Source of the DNA: Hemicentrotus pulcherrimus
Taxonomy: Eukaryota > Echinodermata > Echinoidea > Camarodonta > Strongylocentrotidae
Length of the DNA stretch: 15,853 bases
Assembly (NCBI GenBank): GCA_003118195.1
Contig: BEXV01001207.1
Span: 103,724 to 119,576, forward strand
Direction: 5' to 3'
Shown here: positions 1 to 8,280 of the stretch, one piece after another
Position numbering within the stretch: position 1 is the first letter of the stretch
Layout: every line of letters begins with the position of its first letter
Position numbers and translations under genes: made by a program
The notes under the pieces: generated by a model
Seen by the model: only the letters and a program-made list of their open reading frames with translations
Database searches by the model: none
What the model was told of the DNA's origin: nothing

Positions 1-9
1 GGGGGGGGG
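1..9. repeat. G9 homopolymer at the window edge
   Basis: The window opens with nine G residues. It is a simple homopolymer cut by the window edge, so its true length is unknown. Confidence 0.8.
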
Positions 10-56
10 AAGATTGCACAGGCCCGGGTCCCCCATGGCATAACAAAACAGGTTGA

Positions 57-80
57 GTCTAGATCTAGACCTAGGCCTAG
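57..80. repeat. Two abutting perfect palindromes
   Basis: Positions 57-70 read GTCTAGATCTAGAC and 71-80 read CTAGGCCTAG. Each equals its own reverse complement, and they touch end to end. The 11-mer AGTCTAGATCT at 56-66 recurs at 468-478, so this may be a dispersed or flanking repeat word of the neighbouring inverted-repeat element. No function is assigned. Confidence 0.7.
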
Positions 81-83
81 CCG

Positions 84-316
84 AAAACTTTGCCGTCCAT
101 TTTGTTATAGTTTAACTAAAACAAATTGTGTAGAATTTGAATTATGAGAATCATGGATCGAATATCACATTTCTAAGTGAATTTTGGTCACCCAATCAAA
201 ATGTAGGGGTGACCAAAGTTCGCGGACATTTTAGAACATGATATTCGATCTATGATTTCTCACATTCTACAAAAAGATGTTTTTTTCAATTATTACCAAA
301 TAAACGGCAAAGTTTT
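84..316. repeat. Imperfect inverted repeat / MITE-like fold-back
   Basis: The left arm (84-193) and right arm (207-316) are imperfect reverse complements around a 13-bp centre (194-206). Matched blocks, from outside in, are: AAAACTTTGCCG at 84-95 against CGGCAAAGTTTT at 305-316; a TTGTGTAGAAT-type block against ATTCTACAA; ATCATGGATCGAATATCA against TGATATTCGATCTATGAT; and TTTTGGTCACCC near 183-193 against GGGTGACCAAA from 207. The arms differ by substitutions and short indels, as in an aged fold-back element. No transposase or other ORF is present. A non-autonomous MITE is the simplest reading; a hairpin-RNA source is possible but has no support here. Confidence 0.75.
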
Positions 317-807
317 TTTTTAACTACAGATTGCTTCAACTAGAAAATTTATCGTTGACGGATTTCGGAGATATCGCGATCAAAAAATTCGTTGTTCAAT
401 CGTGCAATGCGTCTAAACGAGTAATCAAAAGAACGAGACCCACGTGTAACATCACGCACTGGGGTTTAGTCTAGATCTACAGTTGATTTATCGAAAAAAA
501 ATGATCCATCAAAAATAAGGTAATATCATAATTTGCAAGGCAAGATATCATACAATCAGTTTGTACCACCTTTTACTTATACATTTTGAGGAAATCTGCT
601 CTCAAATTGAACATTTTCAGACCATTAATCGGTAAGTTGATAAATTTTCTGAACGGACGCAAATGATTGTAAAATTTGCCGATCTTTTGTCAATATTTTC
701 ACAATTTCGAACCCAATTCGAAAGAAAATTTAATCCCTTGGTAATTTCATGTTCCTCTTTCCATTGGTGATACCAGATTTTCGAAATCTTCCTAATTTTT
801 TGAGATA
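317..807. other. Gene-less AT-rich stretch
   Basis: I see no convincing exon. The stretch holds the repeated word AGTCTAGATCT (468-478). A minus-strand reading frame of 96 codons at 617-907 has no recognisable domain and overlaps the dispersed-repeat segment near 808-838. Confidence 0.5.
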
Positions 808-838
808 GCGAACTTAGGTCCGTGCGAACTTTGGTCAC
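808..838. repeat. Direct repeat and dispersed copy of the fold-back arm
   Basis: GCGAACTTAGGTC (808-820) is followed by GCGAACTTTGGTC (824-836), giving two 13-bp copies with one mismatch and a 16-bp period. The second, with flanking bases, repeats the reverse complement of the right arm of the inverted repeat at 84-316 (GCGAACTTTGGTCAC). This segment is therefore related to that element. Confidence 0.6.
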
Positions 839-949
839 ACCACCATAACCCTTTACACACTTTGAGGCTATTATTTGCACTGCACACAAGTTTTGCGTCA
901 CAGACATTGCTGGTTTTACAGTAAGCTAGATGATTTTTCTTGTTTGTAA

Positions 950-963
950 TGCATGTACATGCA
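950..963. repeat. 14-bp perfect palindrome
   Basis: TGCATGTACATGCA is its own reverse complement. It is short and could be chance. No regulatory role is claimed. Confidence 0.6.
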
Positions 964-1320
964 ATAATCTTTGTTACTTCTCTTTTAAGGTTTGTTCATA
1001 TATAACCGTGGATTTATTTGTATACTGACATGTATTTAAGGGTGGCGTGTCTAACATTTGTTCTTGTATCTCGTATACACATCAGAGAAGTGAGTATTGT
1101 TTTTTAAATAAAATCTCAAAATTCATCAATTTGTTACCTTTGCGAAGTTCTTTTTTTGTCGCTTGTCTGCTTAATGTTTAGCGGGGATGTACATCTGCGC
1201 CCTTAACATTTGACACGTAATCGACAAGAAAGTTCTTTCCATACTGTATTCCTCTAAATCTTAAATTGACATTATCTCCACATTATTAAGAATAAGTGCG
1301 CCGAGTCAAAATTTAAACTG

Positions 1321-1324
<4 letters not shown>
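964..1324. other. Gene-less stretch
   Basis: This is AT-rich sequence with no open frame of interest, no recognisable repeat and no exon-like coding signal. Confidence 0.45.

Positions 1325-1354
<30 letters not shown>
1325..1354. repeat. (AG)15 microsatellite
   Basis: This is an uninterrupted AG dinucleotide repeat of 15 units, followed by a purine-rich stretch with GGGAAAGGATGGG. It lies about 315 bp upstream of a complementary CT-rich tract on the same strand. Confidence 0.95.
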
Positions 1355-1357
<3 letters not shown>

Positions 1358-1609
1358 AAGGATGGGTGGGGGAGATAACAGAGATTTTGACTGTTGAGAC
1401 AGAGAAAGAGGAGAGATTAACGAAACATGCAACGTAATGGAAGAAAAAAGATATGAGAGTAAAAAAAATAATTACGAAGGGACTGTTTGTTCTTTATATT
1501 TCAAATATCAAGATTTGTGGTTTTTACTTCGTAGGCCTGTCATACGTTCAGCCAGTTATGGTAGTGATTGCTATTAAAGAGAACGTAACAAGCATTTTAA
1601 CTTCACCTG

Positions 1610-1935
1610 TCCTGCCTCTCTGTCTACCTATATATCTCTCCCTGGCTCTCACTTTTTCTCTCGTCGGTTCTCTCTCTCACTCTCTCTCTCTCTCTGATTA
1701 TTAGCATTTGCATTCTTCCACCCCCGAGTATTTGTTCACTCTCTCTGCATAACTTTCCGCCGCTTTCTCTGTCTGCCCAAGTCTGACCACACCCCTCTTT
1801 CCCTCTTACTCTCTAACGATTCTTAGTATTTGTGTTCTTTCGATTTTGTTTTTCTCTCACTTTCTCTGTCTATCTTTCTTGTGGCTGTCTCTAATTCTGT
1901 CTGCTAGCCCTCACCCTCTTTCTCTGATGATTATA
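1610..1935. repeat. Pyrimidine-rich tract with decayed internal repeat
   Basis: The + strand is strongly C+T rich, including a CT run at 1671-1695. It is not purely simple repeat. A GATTATTAGCATTTGCATTC block at 1696 returns as GATTCTTAGTATTTGTGTTC at 1818, and a weaker GATGATTAT follows at about 1927. The phrase CTTTCTCTGTCT occurs near 1763 and 1860. Spacings of about 122 and 109 bp suggest an old tandem unit of roughly 110-120 bp that has partly collapsed into simple CT repeats. Confidence 0.6.
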
Positions 1936-2250
1936 TGACATGTGCTGGAAAATGTTATTTCATATTTTCTAAAAAAATAAAAATCCTTAGCTGATGCTGC
2001 TGATATCTGTGGTACAATGTAGCCCATTTTCCTGTTCTGTTCTCGTTCATCCTCTCCTTTCATGTTGTTTGTCCCTCCCTGCATTGTTTGCTTTCCCATC
2101 TTGCAGCCTATATACATCACTATAATAAAAATATTACCCCATTTGCAATTTCTGGAGATCTGCCATGTTCCCTTTTTATGTTTTGATTTTCAGAAAGAAA
2201 ATCCCAGTAGTTTCCATGAAATGGAAATACACGAAAAATTATAAAGCGAA

Positions 2251-2339
2251 GGCTAATCATTTACTGTAGTCAAAACAAACTGGTCAATCGATGATTCGTT
2301 CGAAAAGAGGCTACAAATCTTTGAGACGAGTGATTAGCC
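2251..2339. repeat. 89-bp segment bounded by 9-bp inverted repeats
   Basis: GGCTAATCA (2251-2259) is perfectly inverted as TGATTAGCC (2331-2339). The interior shows no further long pairing and no coding capacity. It may be a miniature inverted-repeat element or a chance stem. Confidence 0.35.
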
Positions 2340-2352
2340 AGGTCGAATTTCG

Positions 2353-2366
2353 TTTTTTTTTTTTTT
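2353..2366. repeat. T14 homopolymer
   Basis: A run of 14 T residues. It could be the A-tail of a minus-strand retroposon, but I see no body for one. Confidence 0.85.
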
Positions 2367-2448
2367 AAAGACACTAGACATTATTCTAGCTCTAATACTA
2401 TTTACGGCTAGGACAGCTACTCAAGTTCCCTTAAAGGGCAAGTTTAGC

Positions 2449-2643
2449 CCCCCCCCCCTAAATAATTTTTCTTTTGAATTTATAGCAGAAAAAGTAAGAA
2501 ACAAGCCGAAAGGTTTGAGGTTTGATGTTGGGCCCTGAAGTCATGTGCTTGTAGGATTGTGGTTAAAATCCACCTAGTGCAGCGATAGGAAGGGCGTCCG
2601 GTCTACTTAAAGTCTACTGACCTTTAATTCCGGGGGGGGGGGG
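2449..2643. repeat. C10 and G12 homopolymers bounding a SINE-like segment
   Basis: C10 at 2449-2458 and G12 at 2632-2643 are complementary homopolymers 173 bp apart on one strand. Between them is the tRNA-like arm at 2559-2573 and the block AGGAAGGGCGTCCGGTC at 2587-2603. Such runs are also common sites of sequencing-length error. Confidence 0.6.
2559..2603 (+). repeat. Possible tRNA-derived SINE fragment (B-box-like)
   Basis: GTGG-TTAAAAT-CCAC (2559-2573) forms a 4-bp stem with a 7-nt loop, like a tRNA T-arm. GGTTAAAATCC within it resembles the Pol III B box (GGTTCRANNCC). It is followed at 2587-2603 by AGGAAGGGCGTCCGGTC, a GGAAGGGC-TCCGG type of block that, from memory, occurs in some invertebrate SINE/LINE tails. 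I find no convincing A box upstream, so this is at best a decayed fragment. Confidence 0.3.
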
Positions 2644-2673
2644 ACGCCAGCTCCACTATATAATGCATACAAA

Positions 2674-2697
2674 ATCGGATATAAGATCGGATATAAG
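2674..2697. repeat. 12-bp tandem duplication
   Basis: ATCGGATATAAG occurs twice head to tail (2674-2685 and 2686-2697). Confidence 0.85.
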
Positions 2698-2778
2698 AGT
2701 AATATATCTTTAAGGAGATTAAAAAAATACATCATTTATGAAAAATTGATTTGCACCCTCGGCCTACCCTCACAGTAT

Positions 2779-2801
2779 ACAAGCAAGCAAACAAACAAAC
2801 T
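2779..2801. repeat. (CAAG/CAAA)n short tetranucleotide repeat
   Basis: AAGCAAGCAAACAAACAAAC is a short interrupted tetranucleotide microsatellite. Confidence 0.75.
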
Positions 2802-3710
2802 AAGTAACATACATGTAAAGACCTAGCTAATAAAGGAAACAAAGGACGTCAACAAAACAAAATGCACAACGCAATAGAGCGATAACCATCTTTCCTGTTT
2901 TATTGCTACAGTTTTCTGCTTATGGGAAGAATGATAGACCATAATTATGATCCTTATATTAACAAAGGAAAACATAAACAAACAAAAAATATAACAAAAC
3001 AAAAAGATATTTCCCACAACATCACTATTAACAATGTAAAGACTGATACATTTAGGTGTGTGATATGTGGTGGATTAATTGGTCTTAAACTTATTTTTCC
3101 ACTGGCTAGAATACGTTTTCTTTAAATACTTGAGGTAATACAACAGACTGACAGCTATGTTTTATATTAAATTTTGCGTATACTCGAGGCTATTTTCAGT
3201 ACAATATGACTCATTCCCCTTTAATACTGACTCGCACGTTTTAAAGAGCCGATTATAGTGTAAGGGGATAAGCATTCTTCAATAACACTCCAGGTGGGGT
3301 TCATATTTTTATTTGTCGAGTTGTCGAGTTGTCCCATCAAGGCATCACAAAAAAAATCAAACTATTGCACTAAAATCAATTATTTTCTACTACTCCTAAA
3401 ACGGATTTTCAGTGACCTTCTCAAGGACCAGCCCTGATTTATGGATAGAATATGAATCATGTGTAAAATTCTGCAATATTTAATCATATGCTAATTGTAT
3501 GTTATACAAGGGGTTATATTATATATATTCAAACTAGGCCTAAATAAAACACCGGGAATCAAGCTACAATAAATTAATGTATTTAAAAAAAGCTAACACA
3601 ATAAATACATAAATGATCGTGATCATAAAAAGTATATCTGCATTTGCAATAATTTTGATTTCTTTTGTTATAGAAATATTTTGTTTGGTTTCACAAATAT
3701 GGTGCAGTAA
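2802..3710. other. Gene-less AT-rich stretch
   Basis: Two overlapping opposite-strand frames of 64-67 codons near 2823-3125 have AT-driven composition and no domain. I treat them as chance. The only ordered element is an 8-bp tandem repeat, TTGTCGAG, 2.6 copies at 3313-3333. Confidence 0.45.
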
Positions 3711-3756
3711 GTATTAGTAAGGCGCTATATCAAATATCTTTTGGATTGGATTGGAT
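3711..3756 (+). mobile_element. Retroposon-like 3' end with GGATT tail
   Basis: The string AGTAAGGCGCTATATCAAAT (around 3716-3735) resembles the AAGGCGCTATATAAAT-type 3' ends of tRNA-derived or L2-type retroposons in marine animals, recalled from memory. It is followed by TTGGATTGGATTGGAT, three GGATT units that would serve as the simple-repeat tail. The body upstream is AT-rich with no reverse-transcriptase frame, so this would be a truncated, non-autonomous copy. Confidence 0.4.
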
Positions 3757-3880
3757 AAGCATAATTACGTTGATCTCATATAAAAATGATCATTTCCAGG
3801 GGCTAGTTGAAGAACAGCTTTTGCCAAACAAATCGTTTAAAAGGGGATATTAGACCTATATTCTTACTCGTTGTAACATA

Positions 3881-4071
3881 AGGCCTTAAAAAAGATGTTG
3901 TAGTGCCAAAATCATGAGACGGTCGGTCGGAATTAAAAAATAAAAAAAAATTCTCTCCCTTTATGGGGTTGATATTTTTAGTTTTTAATGCTCTTTTTAT
4001 TTATTAAACATTTTTTTCTTCTAAAAAAAGGTAAAGCCGACCGATGATTTCAAGATTTTTTAAAAGGCCTA
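3881..4071. mobile_element. MITE-like hairpin element
   Basis: The left arm (3881-3930) runs AGGCCTTAAAAAA, then AAAATCATGAGA, then CGGTCGGTCGG. The right arm (4037-4070) is its imperfect reverse complement: CCGACCGATGATTTC, then AAGATTTTTTAAAAGGCCT. The left arm carries about 16 extra bases. The 106-bp interior is very AT-rich (runs of A and T) and non-coding. The arms start at AGGCCT on both outer ends. Best explained as a short non-autonomous DNA element; no target-site duplication was confirmed. Confidence 0.6.
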
Positions 4072-4079
4072 ACCATGAT

Positions 4080-5090
4080 AAAAAGAGAATGAAATTAAAT
4101 CATCTGTTCATCAAATGCAAACATTAATTCTAGAATGGATCTCAAAGCATTATTGTAGCTTTTTATATTTATTTTGACGGATAATGGTTAAATTTTCATG
4201 ACAAATTAGATGCTTATCGCATGCATCCTCATGAAATTTATGAAAACAAGATATTCATGGAAGGTGAGATCAAATTAGCAAGATGTTTATACGTTGCTGA
4301 TTTCATTCTCATGGCAGCCATCTGGTCAGAAAATCTGCGAGATATTTTTCAGATACAGGCCTATTTTGTTCACTTCACGTTTTTAGTTGGGGGTTTTCCG
4401 CCAATTTTGATAAAATAATCATTTTAAAAGAAAGAGGAAACGTCACAAGCAACAAACATATAACCTTTTTTTTCAATATAATGTTTTGTAATATTTAATT
4501 TAAATATGAGGGTGCGGACATCAAATTTTCAAACCGAATTATTGTAATAATTGTTTATTTATTCATGAAATTTACATTTTTATCATCGAAATGACCCATA
4601 GATTAAAAATCAAAGTCAAATAGCCAACCGTTGCAGCAATTCTACTTGTACGACACCAACTAATCGAAATTACCTTCATATTAAACATATTCAACAAATG
4701 TTGTTAAAGTATAACTCGACAATAAAATATAAATGTCTCTGATAAAAAAAGATCCATGAAATATACATACTATATTTACAAACAACGCCAGGCATGTACA
4801 TGTGATATTGATGGGTAACATACACTTATAACACAAGGAGACGTCGCGTCGTGAACGTGAACGCATTTTTATATTCAATTCAATGTAGTTCATCTATAAT
4901 GCTAATAGATTTGTTTTGTTTCTATTTTGTGGTTTGCTGAAATCGAGATAAATTTTAGACCCTGTCTGAATTAGAGTTGGTGTTAGGCTACCTTGTACTG
5001 TTGATCATCCTTCGCACATAAGGCTTTGCATAGTTTAAAACCCAGCAAATCGTTTAGAATGTATTACAGTATTAGAATGAAGTTATTGAA
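4080..5090. other. Gene-less AT-rich stretch
   Basis: Frames of 65 codons (+, 4221-4418) and 70 codons (-, 4681-4893) have no recognisable domain. I saw no paired splice signals and no repeat structure. GTC and GAC are about equally frequent in the larger interval 3721-5460 (hand count 11 each), so it is a useful control for the asymmetric domain that follows. Confidence 0.5.
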
Positions 5091-5097
5091 GTAAGTA

Positions 5098-5162
5098 TAA
5101 TAATGATAATAATAATAATAATAATAATAACAATAATAATATAATAATAAGAATAATAATAA
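5098..5162. repeat. (TAA)n microsatellite
   Basis: This is a trinucleotide AAT/TAA repeat with isolated interruptions (TGA, CAA, a dropped base and GAA) over about 65 bp. Confidence 0.95.
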
Positions 5163-5206
5163 AACGTTGTGGAATTTATTAAAATCGATATAAGCAAAGG
5201 TTTCAT

Positions 5207-5207
5207 N
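5207..5207. other. Ambiguous base (N)
   Basis: A single unresolved base lies 45 bp after the (TAA)n microsatellite, which fits reduced assembly quality here. A small minus-strand frame crossing it (5064-5282) cannot be trusted and has no domain. Confidence 0.9.
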
Positions 5208-6120
5208 AGGGGCTAAGCTCTGATAGAAAATACATATATAACTATGCCTAACATTCTTAAAAATATTTAAAACCATTGTCAAGATTGAAGGCTATAACAT
5301 TTGGAAACGATATAGGGGTAACGGTTGTATTGTTTTCAGCACAAAAAGTATCTATGTTTGGCAACCTTGATAAACTTTTCGAGCTCGTTAGAAAATTTTC
5401 AAGTACTTATGCCTACCTCCCGAGGAAAAAAGGATAGAGTCCGCCTTAATTTGTTGTAATCACAGATTACTGGTGTCATATGAAAGTCAGTATCCGAGTA
5501 CAAGTCTCCGGTAGTTTTCCCGTCGATTCCGCTGCTACATCCGTCACAGTCGTGTTAAAAATCCGAGTGATGGCGCTTGTCAAATCGGTCCCACGAGTTT
5601 GATCCATATTTTTGGCTTATCGTTAAGTATGTCTTTAATAATGTATAAATTGTTTCACCCCTTGTAGAGTCCCTTGGTCTGCAGCCGATCTCTAACATGG
5701 TTTAAAACTATGTCTGTGTTCCATGTCTTGAAAAGCAGACTGTTATTCTCCGTTAACAGGATCGTCCTTTCGTAAGTCCATTAGTCCGTCGAGTTCATGT
5801 TCACTAAATGTCTTTGTCCCAGTTCGCCTCTCGGGAGTAATTACTCGGTTAATTTGGGCCCGTCAGTCTGCAATCGATCTTTAATAATCTGGGATAAAAT
5901 ATACAAGACATGATCGACAAAGAAAGGAACAAATTTACGTAATAGTGACGTAGTCATGATAATACCGCGCAGTACCAGTTTATATTCTTCGTCATAGTTA
6001 CATCGGTAATTGTAATGATGTTACTATCAGGCAGTACTAAGCTATGATATGGTCTGGTCATCTTAATAATATTAAAATGTCCATTGATGGTCCTATTATT
6101 CAAACGTAACACCCCCCCCC

Positions 6121-7050
6121 TGATGTGCAACGGCGAGCGTTCGTGCTGGTACTAATATAAAATAAGTAGGAGTGAAAGTCAATTGCCATGAGTATCAAGT
6201 GTTCTGGTTGTCGATGTCATGCAAAATACGAAAACAGCAAAATAAAATGAAAATACGCGGTAATGATTCGGATGTTATTGAAGATGAAGAATAAATCATT
6301 AATTAAATCTCCAATTAGGAAAATAGAGAAATTTTAGGCGTGGAAATTAAGCAATAGAAACTGGTAATCCAGAGGGGAAACACCTCTTTAAGAGTCTGTA
6401 TACAGAGATAGAAAAGTCAAGTAGTCAAAGTAAAATCTTAGGTTTACATTGAAGGTAATCATTGTTTTGTCAATGTTGTCGTTTGTCTTAAAGGGTAGCG
6501 GAAGTAATCAAATCTGAAAACCATAGTTTGCACGAGTGGTTTGACAGAGCGTCAAATATATTCGATTGTGGCCAGCAAATAACGTCACGTTAAAAAAAAG
6601 AGTTTGGAGACAAAAACACAAGGTATATCCGCCCTACATTTCACCAAGGAAAGGTCCGTGTTTTTAATGTAAGTTATTATTTCCCCGCATTACACAAATA
6701 TGTAAGAAGTACTTTGATGAATTCATACATGATTTAGGAGACTAATAAGAAACATAAATGGCATGTGTAAAGCGTTTTCAAAGAAGATGTATTACGAAGA
6801 TTAAATTTATTTAATTTTAAACATTCCCCACAAATGAGATCGGATTAAGTCAGGTATTTAGTGATATCATATAGACGTATGTACAGTGGGTAAAATTTCG
6901 CTTTTGTAGCGACTATTGTTATCTCTAAGTCCTACATTAAAAATTAAAGGTTATAATGGGTGATAATACCTAAGTACCTCAGTAACACCGCCAAACTGAC
7001 TCAACATCAACCCTAACCGATAGACTCATGGCCATTTAGAATATTGTATT
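6121..7050. other. Gene-less flank of the minisatellite
   Basis: No exon is recognised. The stretch carries the moderately GTC-rich texture of the surrounding domain (roughly 17 GTC to 7 GAC by hand) and begins after a C9 run at 6112-6120. Confidence 0.45.
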
Positions 7051-7411
7051 TGTTTCGGTCAGTTGTCGGTCTGATGTCGGTATGTTGTCGGTCTGTTGTC
7101 GGTCTAGTGTAGGTCAGTTGTCAGTCCGTTATCGGTCTGGTGTTGGTCTGTTGACAGTCTGTTGTCAATCTGTTGTCGGTCTGTTGTCGTTCTGGTGTCG
7201 GTCTGGTGTCGGTCTGGTGTCGATCTGTTGTCGTTCAGTTGTCTGTTTACTGTCGGTCTGTTGTTGGTCTATTGTCAGTCTAGTGTGGTTCTGGTGTCGG
7301 TCTGTTGTTGGTTTAATGTTGGTCTGTTGGCGGTCTTGTGTGGTCTGGTGGCGGTCTGGTGTCGGACTGACGTCGTTCTGGTGTCGGTATGTTGTCGGTC
7401 CGGTGTCGGTC
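7051..7411 (+). repeat. 11-bp minisatellite, about 33 units
   Basis: The array parses into consecutive 11-bp units with consensus TGTTGTCGGTC on the + strand. Only two units are 10 bp (7051-7060 and 7336-7345). Variants change mainly unit positions 1-3 (TGT, TGG, AGT, TAG, CGG) and 8-9; the central G-T-C at 5-7 and the final TC are most conserved. The + strand is almost free of A and runs G/T-rich. Because 11 is not a multiple of 3 and the unit lacks stops, all three + frames and one minus frame read open through parts of it and give 11-residue repetitive peptides. I regard these as artefacts. The unit is close to one helical turn, so the GTC cores would lie on one face of the DNA. Confidence 0.92.
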
Positions 7412-7422
7412 TCGTTGCCGTG

Positions 7423-8280
7423 AATGGGGTATAAGAGATTAGGCATGTTTTGTTTTTTTTATTCGGTGGTGTGACTAAGGTATAACTGTTTTATACAAGA
7501 TGCTCTCACTAACTATAGGTCAGGAGTTTTTGAGTCTATTGTCAAGTCCAATATATTTTAATTCAATGTAGTAGCAGTATCATGATTCAATGTAGAGGGT
7601 GTAGTTTGTAGCAATTACATTGACATTGTTTTGTACCAGTCATCTCCACAGTCCATTAGTATATGTTCCTGTTTCAGCCTCAAGTTATCCTGCATAAGGT
7701 CAGGAACGTCAACATTTATTACGTTCTCGAGAGTATGATAGTTTTTGGACAAAAAAAATCATTTTCCCTGGTTCATGAATCGAGTCACGTACATGGAGCC
7801 TTCAAGAGTGGAAGAGAGCAAGGACATTTTATCTTTGTACTTTTAAATTACTCATAGCGGCGTCATATAAGGTTGTGTCTTCACATCTTGTCTACAAAGT
7901 CAGGGTCAGTCACATACAAAGCGAAATTAACTAAGTTACACTTCAAAGTTTTGAGGCAATGATAATCTTTATAATTTTTATTTATTTTGAACACGCAGTC
8001 ACATGAAAAATATATTACAAATATCGGAAAAGTGTATAAGAGGAAACAACAAACATGTGGCTTCTTCACATCAAGTAGAAAAAAATTAATGCCGATTGTG
8101 TGGGTCTATTATCCCATCAAAAACATAACTTCTTTATATTAAAGGCGGTCTACCAATTTTATATTGAACAATTAACGTTGAATGGTCCCTTCTCATATAG
8201 TCTTAATTACATGCTTTAAAAACAAATTATCTGAACAATATTTAATTTGGATATAAGAAATGGCATTAATTACGTTATCA
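7423..8280. other. Gene-less right flank of the minisatellite
   Basis: Frames of 64 codons (+, 7663-7857) and 62 codons (-, 7881-8069) have no recognisable domain. The stretch shares the GTC-rich texture (about 20 GTC against 4 GAC) and includes two AGGTCAGG words at 7517 and 7697. Confidence 0.45.

Noticed and set aside
617..907. 96-codon minus-strand frame
   Set aside because: No recognised domain, and its 5' end overlaps a dispersed repeat. An exon cannot be excluded but is unsupported.
1453..1704. 83-codon plus-strand frame with a hydrophobic, LSL-rich C-terminus
   Set aside because: The hydrophobic end is the CT repeat. There is no family resemblance.
7051..7411. CRISPR array
   Set aside because: Units are contiguous with no spacers, and the genome is eukaryotic.
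7082..7446. Three overlapping open frames of 90-113 codons with repetitive Ser/Cys/Val-rich or Thr/Asp/Gln-rich peptides
   Set aside because: They arise because the 11-bp minisatellite unit lacks stops. Open frames on both strands with the same periodicity indicate simple repeat, not protein.
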